Positions 12,711 to 24,871 are shown, numbered from the stretch's first letter. The stretch is 64,000 nt of DNA from Alentia gelatinosa (GCA_950022655.1 OX465588.1:20322527-20386526), one strand, 5' to 3'. Numbers and translations: made by a program. The notes: generated from the letters alone by a model not told the origin.

Positions 12711-14440
12711 CACCCTCTCCTCACCACCCTCTCCTCACCACCCTCTCCTCAACACCCTCACACCACCCTATCCTCACCACCCTCACACCACCCTCTCCTC
12801 CCCACCCTCTCCTCACCAACCTCTCCTCACCACCCTCTCCTCACCACCCTCTCCACACCACCCTCTCCTCACCACCCTCACACCACCCTCTCCTCACCAC
12901 CCTCACCTCACCACCCTATCCTCACCACCCTCTCCTCAACACCCTCTCCTCCCCACCCTCTCCTCACCACCCTCTCCTCACCACCCTCTCCTCACCACCC
13001 TCTCCTCAACACCCTCTACTCAACACCCTCTCCTCACCACCCTCTCCTCACCACCCTCTCCTCACCACCCTCTCCTCAACACCCTCTACTCAACACCCTC
13101 TACTCATCACCCATACACCACCATCACGCCACCCTCTCCTCACCACCCTCTCCTCACCATCCATACACCCCCCTCTCCTCACCACCCTCTCACCACCCTC
13201 TCCTCACCACCCTCACCTCACCACCCTATCCTCACCACCCTCTCCTCACCACCCTCTCCTCACCACCCTCTCCTCACCACCCTCTCCTCACCACCCTCTC
13301 CTCACCACCCTCTCCCCACCACCCATACACCACCATAACGCCACCCTCTCCTCACCACCCTCTCCTCACCACCCTCACCTCACCACCCTCACACCACCCT
13401 CTCCTCACCACCCTCTCCTCACCACCCTCTCCTCACCACCCTCTCCTCAACACCCTCTCCTCAACACCCTCTCCTCACCACCCTCACCTCAACACCCTCT
13501 CCTCACCAACCTCTCCTCACCACCCTCTCCTCAACACCCTCTCCTCACCACCCTCACACCACCCTCTCCTCACCACCCTCTCCTCACCACCCTCACCTCA
13601 CCACCCTCTCCTCACCACCCTCTCCTCAACACCCTCTCCCCACCACCCATACACCACCATAACGCCACCCTCTCCTCACCACCCTCTCCTCACCACCCTC
13701 ACCTCACCACCCTCTCCTCACCACCCTCTCCTCAACACCCTCTCCTCACCACCCTCACCTCAACACCCTCTCCTCAACACCCTCTCCTCACCACCCTCAC
13801 CTCACCACCCTCTCCTCACCAACCTCTCCTCACCACCCTCTCCTCAACACCCTATCCTCACCACCCTCACACCACCCTATCCTCACCACCCTCACACCAC
13901 CCTATCCTCACCACCCTCACACCACCCTATCCTCACCACCCTCTCCTCACCACCCTCACACCATCCTATCCTCACCACCCTCTCCTCACCACCCTCTCCT
14001 CACCATCCATACACCTCCCTCTCCTCACTACCCTTTCCTCACCACATACACACCACCCTCTACTCATCACCTACACATCGCCCTCTGCTCACCACCCTCT
14101 CCCCACCACCCTCTCCTCACCACCCTCTCCTCACCACCCTCTCCTCAACACCCTCTACTCATCACCCATACACCACCATCACGCCACCCTTTCCTCACCA
14201 CCCTCTCCTCACCACCCTCTCCTCACCACCCTCTCCTCACCACCCTCACCTCACCACCCTCTCCTCACCACCCTCACACCACCCTCTCCTCACCACCCTC
14301 ACACCACCCTATCCTCACCACCCTCACACCACCCTATCCTCACCACCCTCACACCACCCTCTGCTCACCACCCTCTGCTCACCACCCTCTGCTCACCACC
14401 CTCTACTCACCACCTACACACCACCCTCTCCTCACTAGCT
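12711..14440. repeat. 14-bp C-rich minisatellite with higher-order structure
   Basis: The basic unit is a 14-mer, ACCCTCTCCTCACC, repeated over more than 1.7 kb with variants. The written strand has almost no G. A marker block, CATACACCACCATMACGCC, recurs at about 13112, 13324, 13648 and 14167 inside the array, which shows higher-order duplication. Because 14 is not a multiple of 3 and the unit contains no stop in any frame, an open frame of 687 codons (12683-14746) rich in Pro, Leu, His, Ser and Thr crosses it. A degenerate tail of ACCATACACC-type sequence continues to about 14640. I treat this as satellite DNA, not a gene. Confidence 0.9.
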
Positions 14441-14640
14441 ATGCACCATCTTCTCCTCTTTACACATACACATATCGCTCCCCTCTCCACCCATGTACCA
14501 CCATATCCCGCAAAACCCTGTTCTGTCTCTCACAAAGACACTACCCTCCCAACTCCACCCACCAGACACCACACCCTCTACCGCCCATACACCATACCCT
14601 CTACCGCCCATACACCAGCCCTTTCTTCACCATCCATAAC

Positions 14641-15595
14641 CCACCATATCCTTTCCGACCTCTCGTCACCACACATAAACCATTCGACTCACACTGCCCA
14701 TGCACCCACTGCGTGGTTCTACTGTACACTCTTCCTAATCATCTAAATTTACATCAGTAATTTTTGTAATTATTATGGGTATTCTGAGGACATACACCAC
14801 GCGAAGAAATCTAAAAATAGATAATACTGATAGTATTCTGAACGATACAAAGTTTAAGAATCACGAGGGTGGAATGGTATCATCGTATTACAAAGGTACT
14901 CCGGATTTCCTTTATATTGAATCTCTGGCAGCACACATTGTTCTGATCAGAAGCACATTGTTAGGTCCCTGACCAACTGAGCTCACAACACACTCTCACA
15001 AGCAATCAGTCATGCTTCTGACACAGAATCGCATTTTGTGTCAGACGGGTAGGCTGTGTCACAGCAGTGGACCAGGCGTTTTGACATGCTTATGACACAC
15101 CGACACGTTCCCAACATGCTTCCAATGCAAGTGCTGTATCGGAAGTCTCCCAACACAATCGAATATTTTCGATTCATCATAGAGCCCAAACTGTGTTTGA
15201 GTGTGTTGGGAGCATTTCCAACGTTGTGTAAGCTATCCACACACCCCCCCCCCCCCCCAAATCCATCCACACACCTTCATATCCAACTATCAAAATATCA
15301 TATATGGGCTTGCTCTTTTATTTTGGTCATTTGTGCATAATGAGAAACAGATACAAGATAGGTCTTACACATCGAAATTATACACTTAATTTTCAGATTG
15401 GTTTTCTGGGATATAACAAAGTAAAGTATTTTAGGCAAAACTCAGATACAACAAGTAAATCTTACTGAGTGAATTATATTTTTGCCGAAAAAAGTAAGAA
15501 TATTTTAAAATTGTTGTTGATTGTTTGGATGTGATTTGCATTGACGCATCCCTTGAGGCATCTGTCATGTACCATGGTCAAGTTTTTATTTCGCA
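14641..15595. other. Unassigned intergenic DNA with a poly-C tract
   Basis: No gene is recognisable. A run of 14 C residues lies at 15244-15257. Short motifs built on CAACATGC and TGTGTTGGGA recur at 15050-15230, but no boundary can be drawn. Confidence 0.4.
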
Positions 15596-15599
15596 AAAC

Positions 15600-15718
15600 A
15601 CGTTCCAACATACTCTGACACACTGCAACATATAATTTTTACTCCCTTCCAATATGGCTACGATACAGGAATTTTGTGTCGTAGCCATATTGTAGCCATG
15701 TCTGAGTATGTTGCAAGC
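15600..15718. repeat. Small hairpin (MITE-like) element
   Basis: The inner arms AATATGGCTACGATACA and TGTGTCGTAGCCATATT (about 15652-15696) pair around a short loop. The outer parts CCAACATACTCTGACAC (near 15605) and GTCTGAGTATGTTGC (near 15700) are also inverted. No coding content. Consistent with a short palindromic MITE. Confidence 0.6.
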
Positions 15719-17656
15719 AGTGGTTCAAGGCTCTAATTTATACCTTAGGTTATGGGTTTCACTCTTTGTATAAACATCTGCTTTATGCTGATTACTTTTT
15801 ATCTAGACAGAGAGAGTATCCAGTCGTTGATTATCAATATTATGGGGAACAAATACAAAATATTGTATATCAAATAAAATCCCTCTAGTCTCACTAATAG
15901 CGAAGATTATATACATTATAGGTCTAAAGGCCGAGAAACGATATGGAAATTTGGCTTTACAATTTGATAGTAAAATGGTTCCTTTCCGTATATCTACTTC
16001 AGTGTGCTAGAATTCGTCACTGTGTCATCTATGGAGATACGACACAACGATAATATCAGATTATTATAGACAGGATACAAGTACTCGTTGTATAAATGTT
16101 TATTGCTCTTATATTCAGCTATAAAGGTAATTATAAGCGCCTGATGTTACAGCTGAAATAACCTCCCGGCCCCGAGGAGTTTTTTTCAAGTTACAGTGGA
16201 GGACGAGAGGGAAAACAATTTTGGGTGGCTGAGTATTGACGTGAGGGTTCCATAAATTGCATATGATTGTATATGTATTTTTTCGGAACTCTCACTGAGA
16301 TTCTGTGCGGCGTAATGCGTCTCCTTATTGTTATGTACCTTTGAATTTTGAAATGATGTCATATTTCTCACTTATAAAGATGCTGAAGTTGTGCTGAAGT
16401 GCTACATGCTACATGCCGCGTATTGCCATAACTGGATTGCGTCACATTGTCACACTCGGGAATGAAACAACTACTACTGATAACAAAACGACCACCCTTA
16501 ATGTGAAAAAGATATTCATCACATAACTAGCAGCCGTATGCAACTGATATGTGTTCGGCCATAGGTGTATACATGGTATTTATAATACATGGAATACACG
16601 CTTATAAATAATTCGTATTTTTGCTAAATTGAATATGCTTTGTTTATTTTTATTTTTTTCACCAATTGATTTATCTTCTATCGATTAAATGTATTTAAAG
16701 AATGATTAAACGGACAATATGCTCTACATATAGTTACAACAAAGAGATTTCAAATGGATTACATTTTCTTTACCGAAATGTACGCTGGTAACCGGGGCCA
16801 GGTGAGCTACAATCTATAATGCATACAATGTTTTCTTGCATTGGGTGCGGTTACCAATTCTAATGGTAGGTTACATCCCGTCACCGACTACAATTGGTCA
16901 GAAGATACTAGCATTACTTCTGGTATGGAAGCCACTTTTTATACATGTCCATTTGCAATGGGATTGATATCTTGCAGCCTATTAACTAAATGGCTGGGCC
17001 AGCTCAGTAAATACCCGTCCCTTTGAGGTATATCTAGGTCTTAGGTGGGATATTTTGTTGATAATTATCTGATTATAGAGCAAAGTGCCCCCTTTTTATT
17101 TATACCCAATATACTGGATTTATAAGATGCTGCATGCAGTGCAAAAGTTTCGGAGATGTTTGTGTTTATTGACAATTCTATCATTGTCACACCTACCGGA
17201 TCAGAGTGTCGATTTGGCCTTACAAATTCTTACCTTCTTGTTGGAGATTTTGAGGTAGATATGGCTTCATGAAAGGATAAACCTATCATAAGCGTTACCC
17301 ACTAAGGTCTTATTATTGGTTCAATGTCTTAGACTTTGTCTATAGACACCCAGCAAGGCAACCAAACAGCTGAGGCTGTAAATCGAGATTAACTGAATCC
17401 ACAGACTCGGGAGCCAGGCACCTTTTGGGATGAACACTATGGATAGTAGATATATGGCTAAATACCCATACCGAATGCCACATAAAAAATCTCTTTTGGA
17501 AGCGTTACACAGGTCCCATTAGATCACCGTACACACACAGCAGAAAGAATTTTACCAATATGATCACTTTATGGGTTATCCAAATGACGTAAGTGACCAG
17601 GTCACCGACCTAACTGGGACAGTAACAGTAAAAAAACAGTGTTGTTTTCACTTAAA
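15719..17656. other. Unassigned intergenic DNA
   Basis: AT-rich, with short open frames only. No domain, RNA gene or long repeat recognised. Confidence 0.45.
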
Positions 17657-18424
17657 AATGGACAAATAAACAGCCAATCATAGCTTGATGAGATTTTTCA
17701 TAACAATTGTAGGGGAGGCAGCCCAAATATGCTACCTCGTAATAAACAAAACCCACAGACTCCGCAGAACACCCACAAAAAGCGATAGAGGGCAGGACTT
17801 GCACACACACTTTTACAAAGGCTTACCAGTGACCAGCCCCCTAGTCACATACAGTCCAACCACTTCCGGTCACATGATATAAACTGACCAATAGAAGAGG
17901 CACAATATAGGTTGTCAGAAGTCGCTAAAGCTGTTCACCTCATACCACACAAATTTATAATTTGCTTGGTACAGGTGCGAACACCTCTATCTACTTTGTT
18001 AACATGGGGGACAAGACCTGCATTTTTGGTAAATCCCAATGGACAAATAAACAACCAATCATAGCCTGATGAGATTTTTCATAACTATTGTAGGGGAGGC
18101 AGCCCAAATATGCTACCTCGTAATAAACAAAACCCACAGACTCCGCAGAACACCCACAAAAAGCGATAGAGGGCAGGACTTGCACACACACTTTTACAAA
18201 GACTTACCAGTGACCAGCCCTCTGGTCACATACAGTCCAACCACTTCCGGTCACATGTTATAAACTGGCCAATAGAAGAGGCACAATATAGGTTGTCAGA
18301 AGTCGCTAAAGCTGTTCACCTCATACACCACACGAATTTATAATTTGCTTGGTACAGGTGCGAACACCTCTATCTACTTTGTTAACATGGGGGACAAGAC
18401 CTGCATTTTTGGTAAATCCCACTT
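17657..18424 (-). repeat. Tandem pair of a 381-bp repeat, probably the repeat of the adjoining Penelope-like element
   Basis: Two head-to-tail copies (about 17657-18037 and 18038-18424) start at AATGGACAAATAA and end at GGTAAATCCC. They are highly similar, with scattered substitutions and a small length difference. They begin right at the 3' side of a minus-strand Penelope-like ORF. Penelope-like elements commonly carry tandem 'pseudo-LTR' repeats, so this pair is probably part of that element. The apparent 65-codon frames in each copy are just the duplicated sequence. Confidence 0.75.
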
Positions 18425-18443
18425 AGAATAAACCTCAATTAGT

Positions 18444-19450
18444 TCAGAACTGTATATCATCCCCGCCCATATGATCTCCTTCATTGAAATGTTTCAATAA
18501 ATTGCTGATTTCACTTTTGTGCTTCACTGGATGAAGGTGTTCCCTCACCCTTTCTTTGATCTTCTTTTTGGTTTGCCCCATACATTGAGCCTTGCATCGC
18601 ATGCACATGATACAATACAATAGGTTAGAACTGTTGTACATTACATTGTGCATTGTTCTGTGTTGTCTACCTGTTTTGTGCTTTTGATCTTTTCCAATCT
18701 GTCGATTATTTTGCAGTATCTGCAGTTTTCCATTTTGCACTCGTTGGAGTTGCTCTTTTGGGGTATATTTTGGTAGGTTGGAACATATCGTGTTCTTGCT
18801 TGCACCAAATAATCCCGTAGGTTTTTTGGTCTTTTGTAGCTCTGTGTGAGTTTGCTCTCATACAGGGACTTGGTTGTGGTAGATCTGTCCAGAATTGGCC
18901 AGTTTTTCTTAACTATTTCAGATAGAGCATTTTCACCCTGTTGGTAGATGCTGATAAGGAAGATCTTATCTTCTTTCTGCAGAGCCATGTTTGCATCTTT
19001 CTTCTTCATTGTTGTTGCTCGGTCAATATGGTTGACCTTTTGCTTGCAATGTTTGAGGATATGTTCTGGGTATCCCCTCTCCCTAAATTGTTTATTTTGA
19101 TCTGGGCTTCTCTCTTGTAGTCCTTTGGACATTAGCATATCCTTATCCCTTTTCAGGAATTGTGAGTAGAGGATGCTCTTTTTCTGAGTCAGCAGATCGG
19201 CGGAGTCATACCGGAGATAGGTGTTCCTATGTGTGGGCTTGGTCTAGAGGTCACTCACTAGTCTCCCCCTTGCCTCCTTTTCAATTTTTGTATCTAAGAC
19301 GGTGATATAGGTGGTTGAAGTCTCTATTGTGAACTTCATGGTTTAATGGTAACTGTTAAGCCACTGGTACCATTCTTCGAATACACTTTCTCCGTGCCAC
19401 CAGATGAAGAATATATCAATGATATATTTTTGGGTTTCAGATGGTATGCT
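18444..19450 (-). pseudogene. Penelope-like retroelement: RT C-terminus and GIY-YIG endonuclease, frameshifted
   Basis: On the minus strand, a block at about 19440-19380 translates as IIDIFFIWWHGESVFEEW. This is the Penelope RT region in which the catalytic Y.DD motif precedes a 'FIW.HGE' signature; here the YxDD is degraded. It continues into HRNTYLRYDSADLL and, at 19138-18641, a connector with GYPEHIL. At 18740-18444 follows NLLYCIMCMRCKAQCMGQT with KERVREHLHP and LLKHFNEGDH, a GIY-YIG-type endonuclease domain diverged at its GIY and YIG positions. At least two frameshifts separate the parts, so the ORF is dead. The N-terminal RT motifs are missing, so the copy is 5'-truncated. Confidence 0.85.
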
Positions 19451-19897
19451 GCTAAAATATCATAGTTGGGGACATGGTCTTTAAACAATTCATTACGAGA
19501 ATGCCTTAAGGCAGTATGTACACGAGGGACAGGAATGCCTTTATGCAGTTATGACAAATTCAACAATCTTTCAATAAATACAGAAAAAAGAAAATAATTC
19601 TTGTCAAATCAGTGAAATTATCTGCGAAAGCGAATATATTATCCTTTCTGGCAAAGGTGAGATTATTTAGGTCACGTGACAAAGGCAACTTTAGTTGATG
19701 CCTGAAGGCATTATCGCTCTCCCAGAGATATACTGCTTGTGTAACTATTGCTGTGAGTCCATATCTAGATTTGTTTTTCTCAGTTAATAATGACATAAAC
19801 ACAAGTCCAGCAAGTTGAAAAAAAAAATCAAAACTATAACTTTGACGTACAATGAGAAATAACACATAGTAAAATACCTCTCGGGTATTTTAGAGTA
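19451..19897. other. Unassigned DNA upstream of the Penelope-like fragment
   Basis: The first part may still be decayed RT sequence on the minus strand (GIPVPRVHTALRHSRNELF is readable near 19540-19480). Beyond about 19560 nothing is recognised. Confidence 0.35.
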
Positions 19898-20172
19898 AGG
19901 TCCGGCATCCACCTACTACGATATGGCTCCGATATGCACCTCCCGATAAAAAAATCAAAATCGCATCGGATGGTCCCTTAATATCGGGGCAGTTGACCAC
20001 GTTTCTACAATTAGACACCGATAAAAACCCCATACAATAAGTGGTGGATTGGCATGTCTAGACATATTTCTACGATTCGGAACCTTCCCGATATGTCTCC
20101 GATATTTGCTTTTTGTATCGGTGCCATATCGGTAGGTCTAAATTTCTATCGTAGTAGGTGCACGCCGGGCCT
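19898..20172 (-). mobile_element. MITE of the GGCCCGGCGTCCACCTACTACGAT family, copy 1
   Basis: Terminal inverted repeats are AGGTCCGGCATCCACCTACT on the left and, read inward, AGGCCCGGCGTGCACCTACT on the right. Internal blocks such as AACGTGGTCAACTGCCCC and TATCGGTGTCTAAT, read on the minus strand, match the copies at 39236-39520 and 39984-40246, so this copy is inverted relative to them. Non-coding; about 275 bp. Confidence 0.85.
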
Positions 20173-20175
20173 TAA

Positions 20176-20388
20176 AGCGGGCTCCCACTATCACGATTTG
20201 CGCCTCCGACACACTGCGATAGCCTTGCGACAAGCGTTCCGATGAAAAAAATTGTTATCGGAAGAAACGAGTCTAGCTTTCACGATAGACCCGTTCCTTC
20301 CAATAAAAATTTCATTTTTTCATCGGAACGCTTGTCGTAAGGCTATCGTAGTGTGTCGGAGGCTCAAATCGTGATAGTGGGATACCCC
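20176..20388. mobile_element. Long-armed hairpin MITE
   Basis: The arms of about 66 bp are inverted: CCCACTATCACGATTTG (20184) with CAAATCGTGATAGTGGG (ending 20381), and CGACAAGCGTTCCGATG with CATCGGAACGCTTGTCG. The spacer is about 60 bp. It begins only a few bases after the neighbouring MITE ends, so one probably inserted beside the other. No coding content. Confidence 0.85.
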
Positions 20389-21129
20389 TTTTAGGGAAAT
20401 ACATGAAACATAAACAGATAATTAAAAATCCCCTAGAAATTGTGGGATGACAAAGGGCTTTTTGAATGTCTCTGAAGACCAGGGCGCCTCGACTGGTGAT
20501 GAGATCCGGTCACGTGACCATATGATACGCCAGCGAACCGGTAGATGGCATGGGTTCATGGACGTGTTACCCCTCGCATGTTTGTCACTATGTTTGATTA
20601 TATAATTTGTTTAGGAGCTGTGGGATGCTACCAATGGGCTACCTTGACTCATAAGAGTTTAAACCATGAATAGAGCCATATTCAAAACATTTATTTACTC
20701 TTGTTGACTACATAGTCGTAAGCCGAAAGGAAGGTATGCACAGAATAAATGAAGCAAGTATATATTTTCCTGTTAAACCTTTTAAATCTGAAGGAAGTTA
20801 TCTCTTTGCCGAATGTCCATGATGCTTCTACACTCTGGTTAGTCAAATCCGTGACTCATCTTCGACCTGAATAAACAAATCATATTATTCAATACTTTCA
20901 TGTTTATCTTTTCATTTTGATAAGAACATCTTCAAATAGAAACACTGCTATTTTCGATTGTTGGTGCAAAAAGCTGATATATACTCAAGGGTGAAAAACC
21001 TTAAGGGAAAAGATAACTATAAAGATAAAGATAAAAGATAACTATGACAGGGTATTATTAAACGACGACTTACCTGCAGACGAAGTGCAAACCAGCCGCG
21101 ATACAAGCTATCAATGCCAGGGCAAGAGA
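20389..21129. other. Unassigned intergenic DNA
   Basis: No gene or clear repeat recognised. Confidence 0.45.
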
Positions 21130-21495
21130 ACTTGGATATAACTCAAGTAATTATATAGAACTGCATGTATGGGCCGAAATCGTCACTCGGCTTCGCCTCG
21201 ATGACGATTGCGGCCCATCCAAACTCGTGGAGTTGTGTCTATTTATGATTCGAGTGCGGTTCTGGATTTATCTCACCCCTTTTTATCAAATTAAATATCA
21301 TCAAACTATCACAATAATTAGAAAAGAGCAAATCCACTACGCCATGGCCGTGGCGTAGTGTTGTCACTTTACGGGGGTGATCGTTGAGTATTTTTTTCTA
21401 ATGTTATTCCTATGGCTAAACTTGTACCAGGGGTGAGATAAACGTGGTTCTTCCATCATGGTCAACAACGTGTGATACAACTCAAATCGACCCGA
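21130..21495. mobile_element. Compound hairpin element with TTTATCTCACCCC termini
   Basis: An inner unit at 21267-21442 has inverted ends TTTATCTCACCCCT and AGGGGTGAGATAAA. To its left is a near-perfect hairpin, ATGGGCCGAAATCGTCA with TGACGATTGCGGCCCAT, with a loop containing GGCTTCGCCTCG (about 21169-21219). The outer sequences GAGTTGTGTC and GATACAACTC also pair across the inner unit. A second copy of the same two-part design lies at 50278-50564, and a single end (AGGGGTGAGATAAA) is at about 40755-40768. No coding sequence. Confidence 0.65.
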
Positions 21496-22381
21496 TAATC
21501 TCCCTTGAAACCAGTTAACGTGAAACTGGTCAAGCTGGATTATCTTGTTTGTTTTTCACTTGTATTTCTTGTTTGTAAGCACTGTTTAGGACTCGTACAT
21601 GGAACAACGCTATACTGTCTTAGCGAATGTCTGATTGTCCTTCATAAATTTTCAACTGAATAAGGGGGAAAAAAAGGGCTCACTTTTTAAAATTACCTAT
21701 AGCTAAATTCACAACTGATCACCCAGCAAGAAGAGCGGTAGTACCACTCCCTTGCCAATCCCATAGGGGAGACCGGGGCTGATCCTACCGTTAACTAATT
21801 GCTGGAAATAGATATTGGGTAAACCTGTCACTTAGTTTATGTAAAGTAAACCCCACTTTGTTATTGAAGATGTCGATTTACTGGCAGTTATACGAATCTG
21901 GGAAGGACACTGAATGGTATTGTTCCCTTTATAACCGGCACGCGCCAGAATTTTGCAATTTAGAAAAACGAAGTTAGTGTGTAAATCGTTCTTGAGTGTG
22001 AATGAATAAAGTATTTGGGCATAGGAGCTTCTGTCACTATTGATCCTAAATTTTCTTTTCAGCCCAGAATTTTCCTTTCATATTTTGAATAAATTTTTAC
22101 ATGCCAGTCCTTCCAGAGCCATTTTCACTATGCGGCCACGGACGCCGAAGCAGAGATCTTGTGTTCATGGAGAGACTGTCATAGAATTAAGATAGTGATT
22201 ATGATTGTATATTGAAAATGTCATATTCAGCGTCGCTCTTTATTACTTTTACAGGTTCACTGAATGTGGACTAGGTAAAGTACGGGCTGTGTGCTGAATC
22301 CATCTTGTATAAATGTTGTAACCATCTTAAATGATAATTGGTAATTTAGGAAGAAACAATACACTATAATGTCAGGAGTCT
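21496..22381. other. Unassigned DNA 5' of a LINE remnant
   Basis: No gene recognised. The last part may be the eroded 5' region of the following element. Confidence 0.4.
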
Positions 22382-24324
22382 GTGGTCGAAATTGGATACA
22401 ATTTACCAATTATACTTGTTGATTCGGATGTTGATATATGTTGTATAAGTGAAACCTGGTTACATGAAAAGATGCCTACGTATCGGGTTGATTTTCCAGG
22501 CTACCTTTTGTTCAGATGTGACCGAGCATGGAAAGCGCCTGGTTCAGATCTGGTGAAAACTGTAGGGGGTGTTGGCTTTTACATATGGGATGGTATTTCA
22601 TATGAAATTGAAATTCCCCGGCCGTACTGGAGAAGTTCGTCTGACTGAAGTTATCTGGGTTAAGATTGACATCCCTTTTGTGAAACCGATTTTCATCAAC
22701 CAAAAGGGGGGAATATACCTAATTTTTCAATATATTGAAGGAGGATGTTTTTGACATCACAAATGGCAGAGTCTGTGACATCTTCATGTTAGTTACAAAA
22801 AATAACTGTTCAGAAATTCAATTATGTCTAATAACTTCAACTATGTTGCTTACGGTCTGACTCCTCATGTTAGCGACCACCTTGGGATCTTCATTATGAG
22901 AAGGAAACCCAAGACTATTCATGAGAAATTAAATCCAAAGGAAGATCACCCAGAAAATACAATAAAGATTCATTTACAATTAATCTACAGAAATTCAACT
23001 GGGAAAGGTGGTATCAAATCAGAGACCCAAATATATTTTGTATCATAATGTTGCAAGTCATACTGACTAAGCTGGACAAAATGTGCCCAATCAATAGATT
23101 TAATGTACTCTAAAAAAGAGAAGCATGGTCATCTGATGTACTCCTTGAAGACATTAAAGAAAAGGACAGGTTGCTAACTAAGCCCAAACGTAAAAAAACT
23201 AAGGAAATTGCAAAACAAGCTAGAAATAGATTAAATAAAAATTTAAGACATGCCAAAGGTGACTATATCAGAAATGCACTGGAGGAAAATCAAAGTGACA
23301 ATAAGAAATTTTGGAAAATTATATCTAAATTTACCTGAGAGGACCCATCCAGGAACTCCCAAATAATCATAACTGATGACAACTAAACAATCCCGGTGTA
23401 TCAAACGGCTGATTTTATGAATTCATTCTTTGTTGGTATAGTACCCAAGCATGCAAAGCAGACAGGCATAAATTGGATTAACCAAATGCCACAAGTGAAC
23501 TCGGAGATGGGTGGTTTTGTTGTACAAAATGATGAATTGGTCTCCTTAATCAAAGTGATAAATATTTCTAAATCATCTTCTTCATCAAGGTATCTAAAGG
23601 ATGCGCTACTAGCTCTGGCTGACTAGTATTTGTATTTGGTAAATGCCTCCATCCAGGTTGGTGTTTTCCCGGATGAGTGGAAGAAGGCAATAGTAATACT
23701 TTTGAAAAGTTGTGATGTCACCAACTTGAGACCGATCTCGCTTCTTCCACTCCTAGGTAAACTTATAGAAAAGGTTATGCATAATCGTTTACATGATTAT
23801 GTCGAGGAAAATGGTTTTAGTCCATTAGCTCCACTGTTGATACTGTATCCACTGTTGATACTATATCTATGTTAACAAATCATATCTGGGAGAGTAATAA
23901 CAAAGGATTAATTACTGTTTGCACCTATATTGATTTCAAAAAAGCATTCAACACAATAGACCATAAAAATCTAATTACTAAACTCGAAATTTTAGGCTTA
24001 ACTGATAACTTACTAAACTGGTTCAAAGGTTACTTAACATTATGTTCTCAGAGTACTCTAGCAAACATCAACAAATCCTCTTCCAAATGTATCACATATG
24101 GCGTTCCGCAAGGTTCGATTCTCGGCCCCCTTTTGATTATCCTATACATAAACGACCTTCATAACACTATTGAAAAATGTCATTTTTGCTATGCTGATCT
24201 TGACCTTTTTCTCTACCACCATTGTTGCTTACGCTTATCTACTTATGTCATACTTAGGACTGCGATACAATACGGAAGAGCATGTAACTGGTCATGCATG
24301 GAAACCAGCGAATATTACTTTTAG
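22382..24324 (+). pseudogene. Non-LTR retrotransposon remnant: AP endonuclease and reverse transcriptase
   Basis: In order, several frames give an APE-type endonuclease start (DICCISETWLHEKMP, then FPGYLLFRCDR and GGVGFYIWDG at 22420-22590). The endonuclease end follows (GLTPHVSDHLGIFIMRRKPK, about 22855-22915), then an ADFMNSFF linker (23400) and RT motifs: DVTNLRPISLLPLLGKLIEK (23715-23775), CTYIDFKKAFNTIDHKNL (23920-23970), YGVPQGSILGPLLIILYIND (24095-24155), and a degraded YADL in place of YADD near 24190. Stops and frame changes separate the blocks, and the catalytic box is lost, so it is inactive. It is a Jockey/CR1-type group member in general layout; the clade is not certain. Confidence 0.9.
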
Positions 24325-24496
24325 CTAACCATAGGCCAGCCTAAATAAAAGTCTTAAAAAACTACCACTGAAATATATTCTGTTGTTATTTAACACCAAA
24401 CCTAAGAGATGCATAATGGTTCTAGATTAGTTCTAGTTCTGAATTAAGGTGATTCGTGTGCATAGATCTCCTTTAATATTTCAAGGGTCAAGTTCC

Positions 24497-24871
24497 TTAA
24501 CCCTTTCGGGACGGGAGACTGCGGCTGAGCTGCCCCCTAAAGGACGGGTGCTGGTGGCATTTTTTCCCGCCAGGGGACGGGCACATATTTGTCAAAAGCC
24601 ATAATTTGAGTGTTTATACACATGTTATAAAACATAATCCTAAATATTTGATTCATTCTGAACAGAAATACTAATTGTGGTTTTAGACCTACATTCTCTA
24701 AAAATTTGATTAATGTTGCTCCATTATTTCCTTGTTAAAAATGAATTTGTATATTTTTTTAGAAAAGACGCTTCAAGGCATCATTCGCCAATGGGCCGGT
24801 TGATGCCTCAAGGCATCATTCGCCCTGGGCTGATTGATGCCTCAAGGTATCATTCACCCTCAAGGGGTTAA
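24497..24871. mobile_element. piggyBac-like MITE with TTAA flanks
   Basis: The element is bounded by TTAA on both sides (24497-24500 and 24868-24871). The inner ends CCCTTTCGGG and, reverse-complemented, CCCCTTGAGGG fit the CCC-starting inverted repeats and TTAA duplication of piggyBac elements. The right half contains the palindrome GATGCCTCAAGGCATCAT and two related variants. A partial copy of the same right end lies at about 41450-41578. Confidence 0.7.

Noticed and set aside
12683..14746. 687-codon Pro-rich protein
   Set aside because: Fully explained by a stop-free 14-bp tandem unit; no signal peptide or non-repeat domain supports a real gene.
18059..18075. CTGATGAG in the tandem repeat, resembling the core of a hammerhead ribozyme as found in Penelope-like repeats
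   Set aside because: No GAAA partner with flanking stems is visible on the same strand, and the other copy reads TTGATGAG.
17685..18263. Two similar 64-65 codon frames as a duplicated gene
   Set aside because: They are the same part of a tandem 381-bp non-coding repeat of the Penelope-like element.
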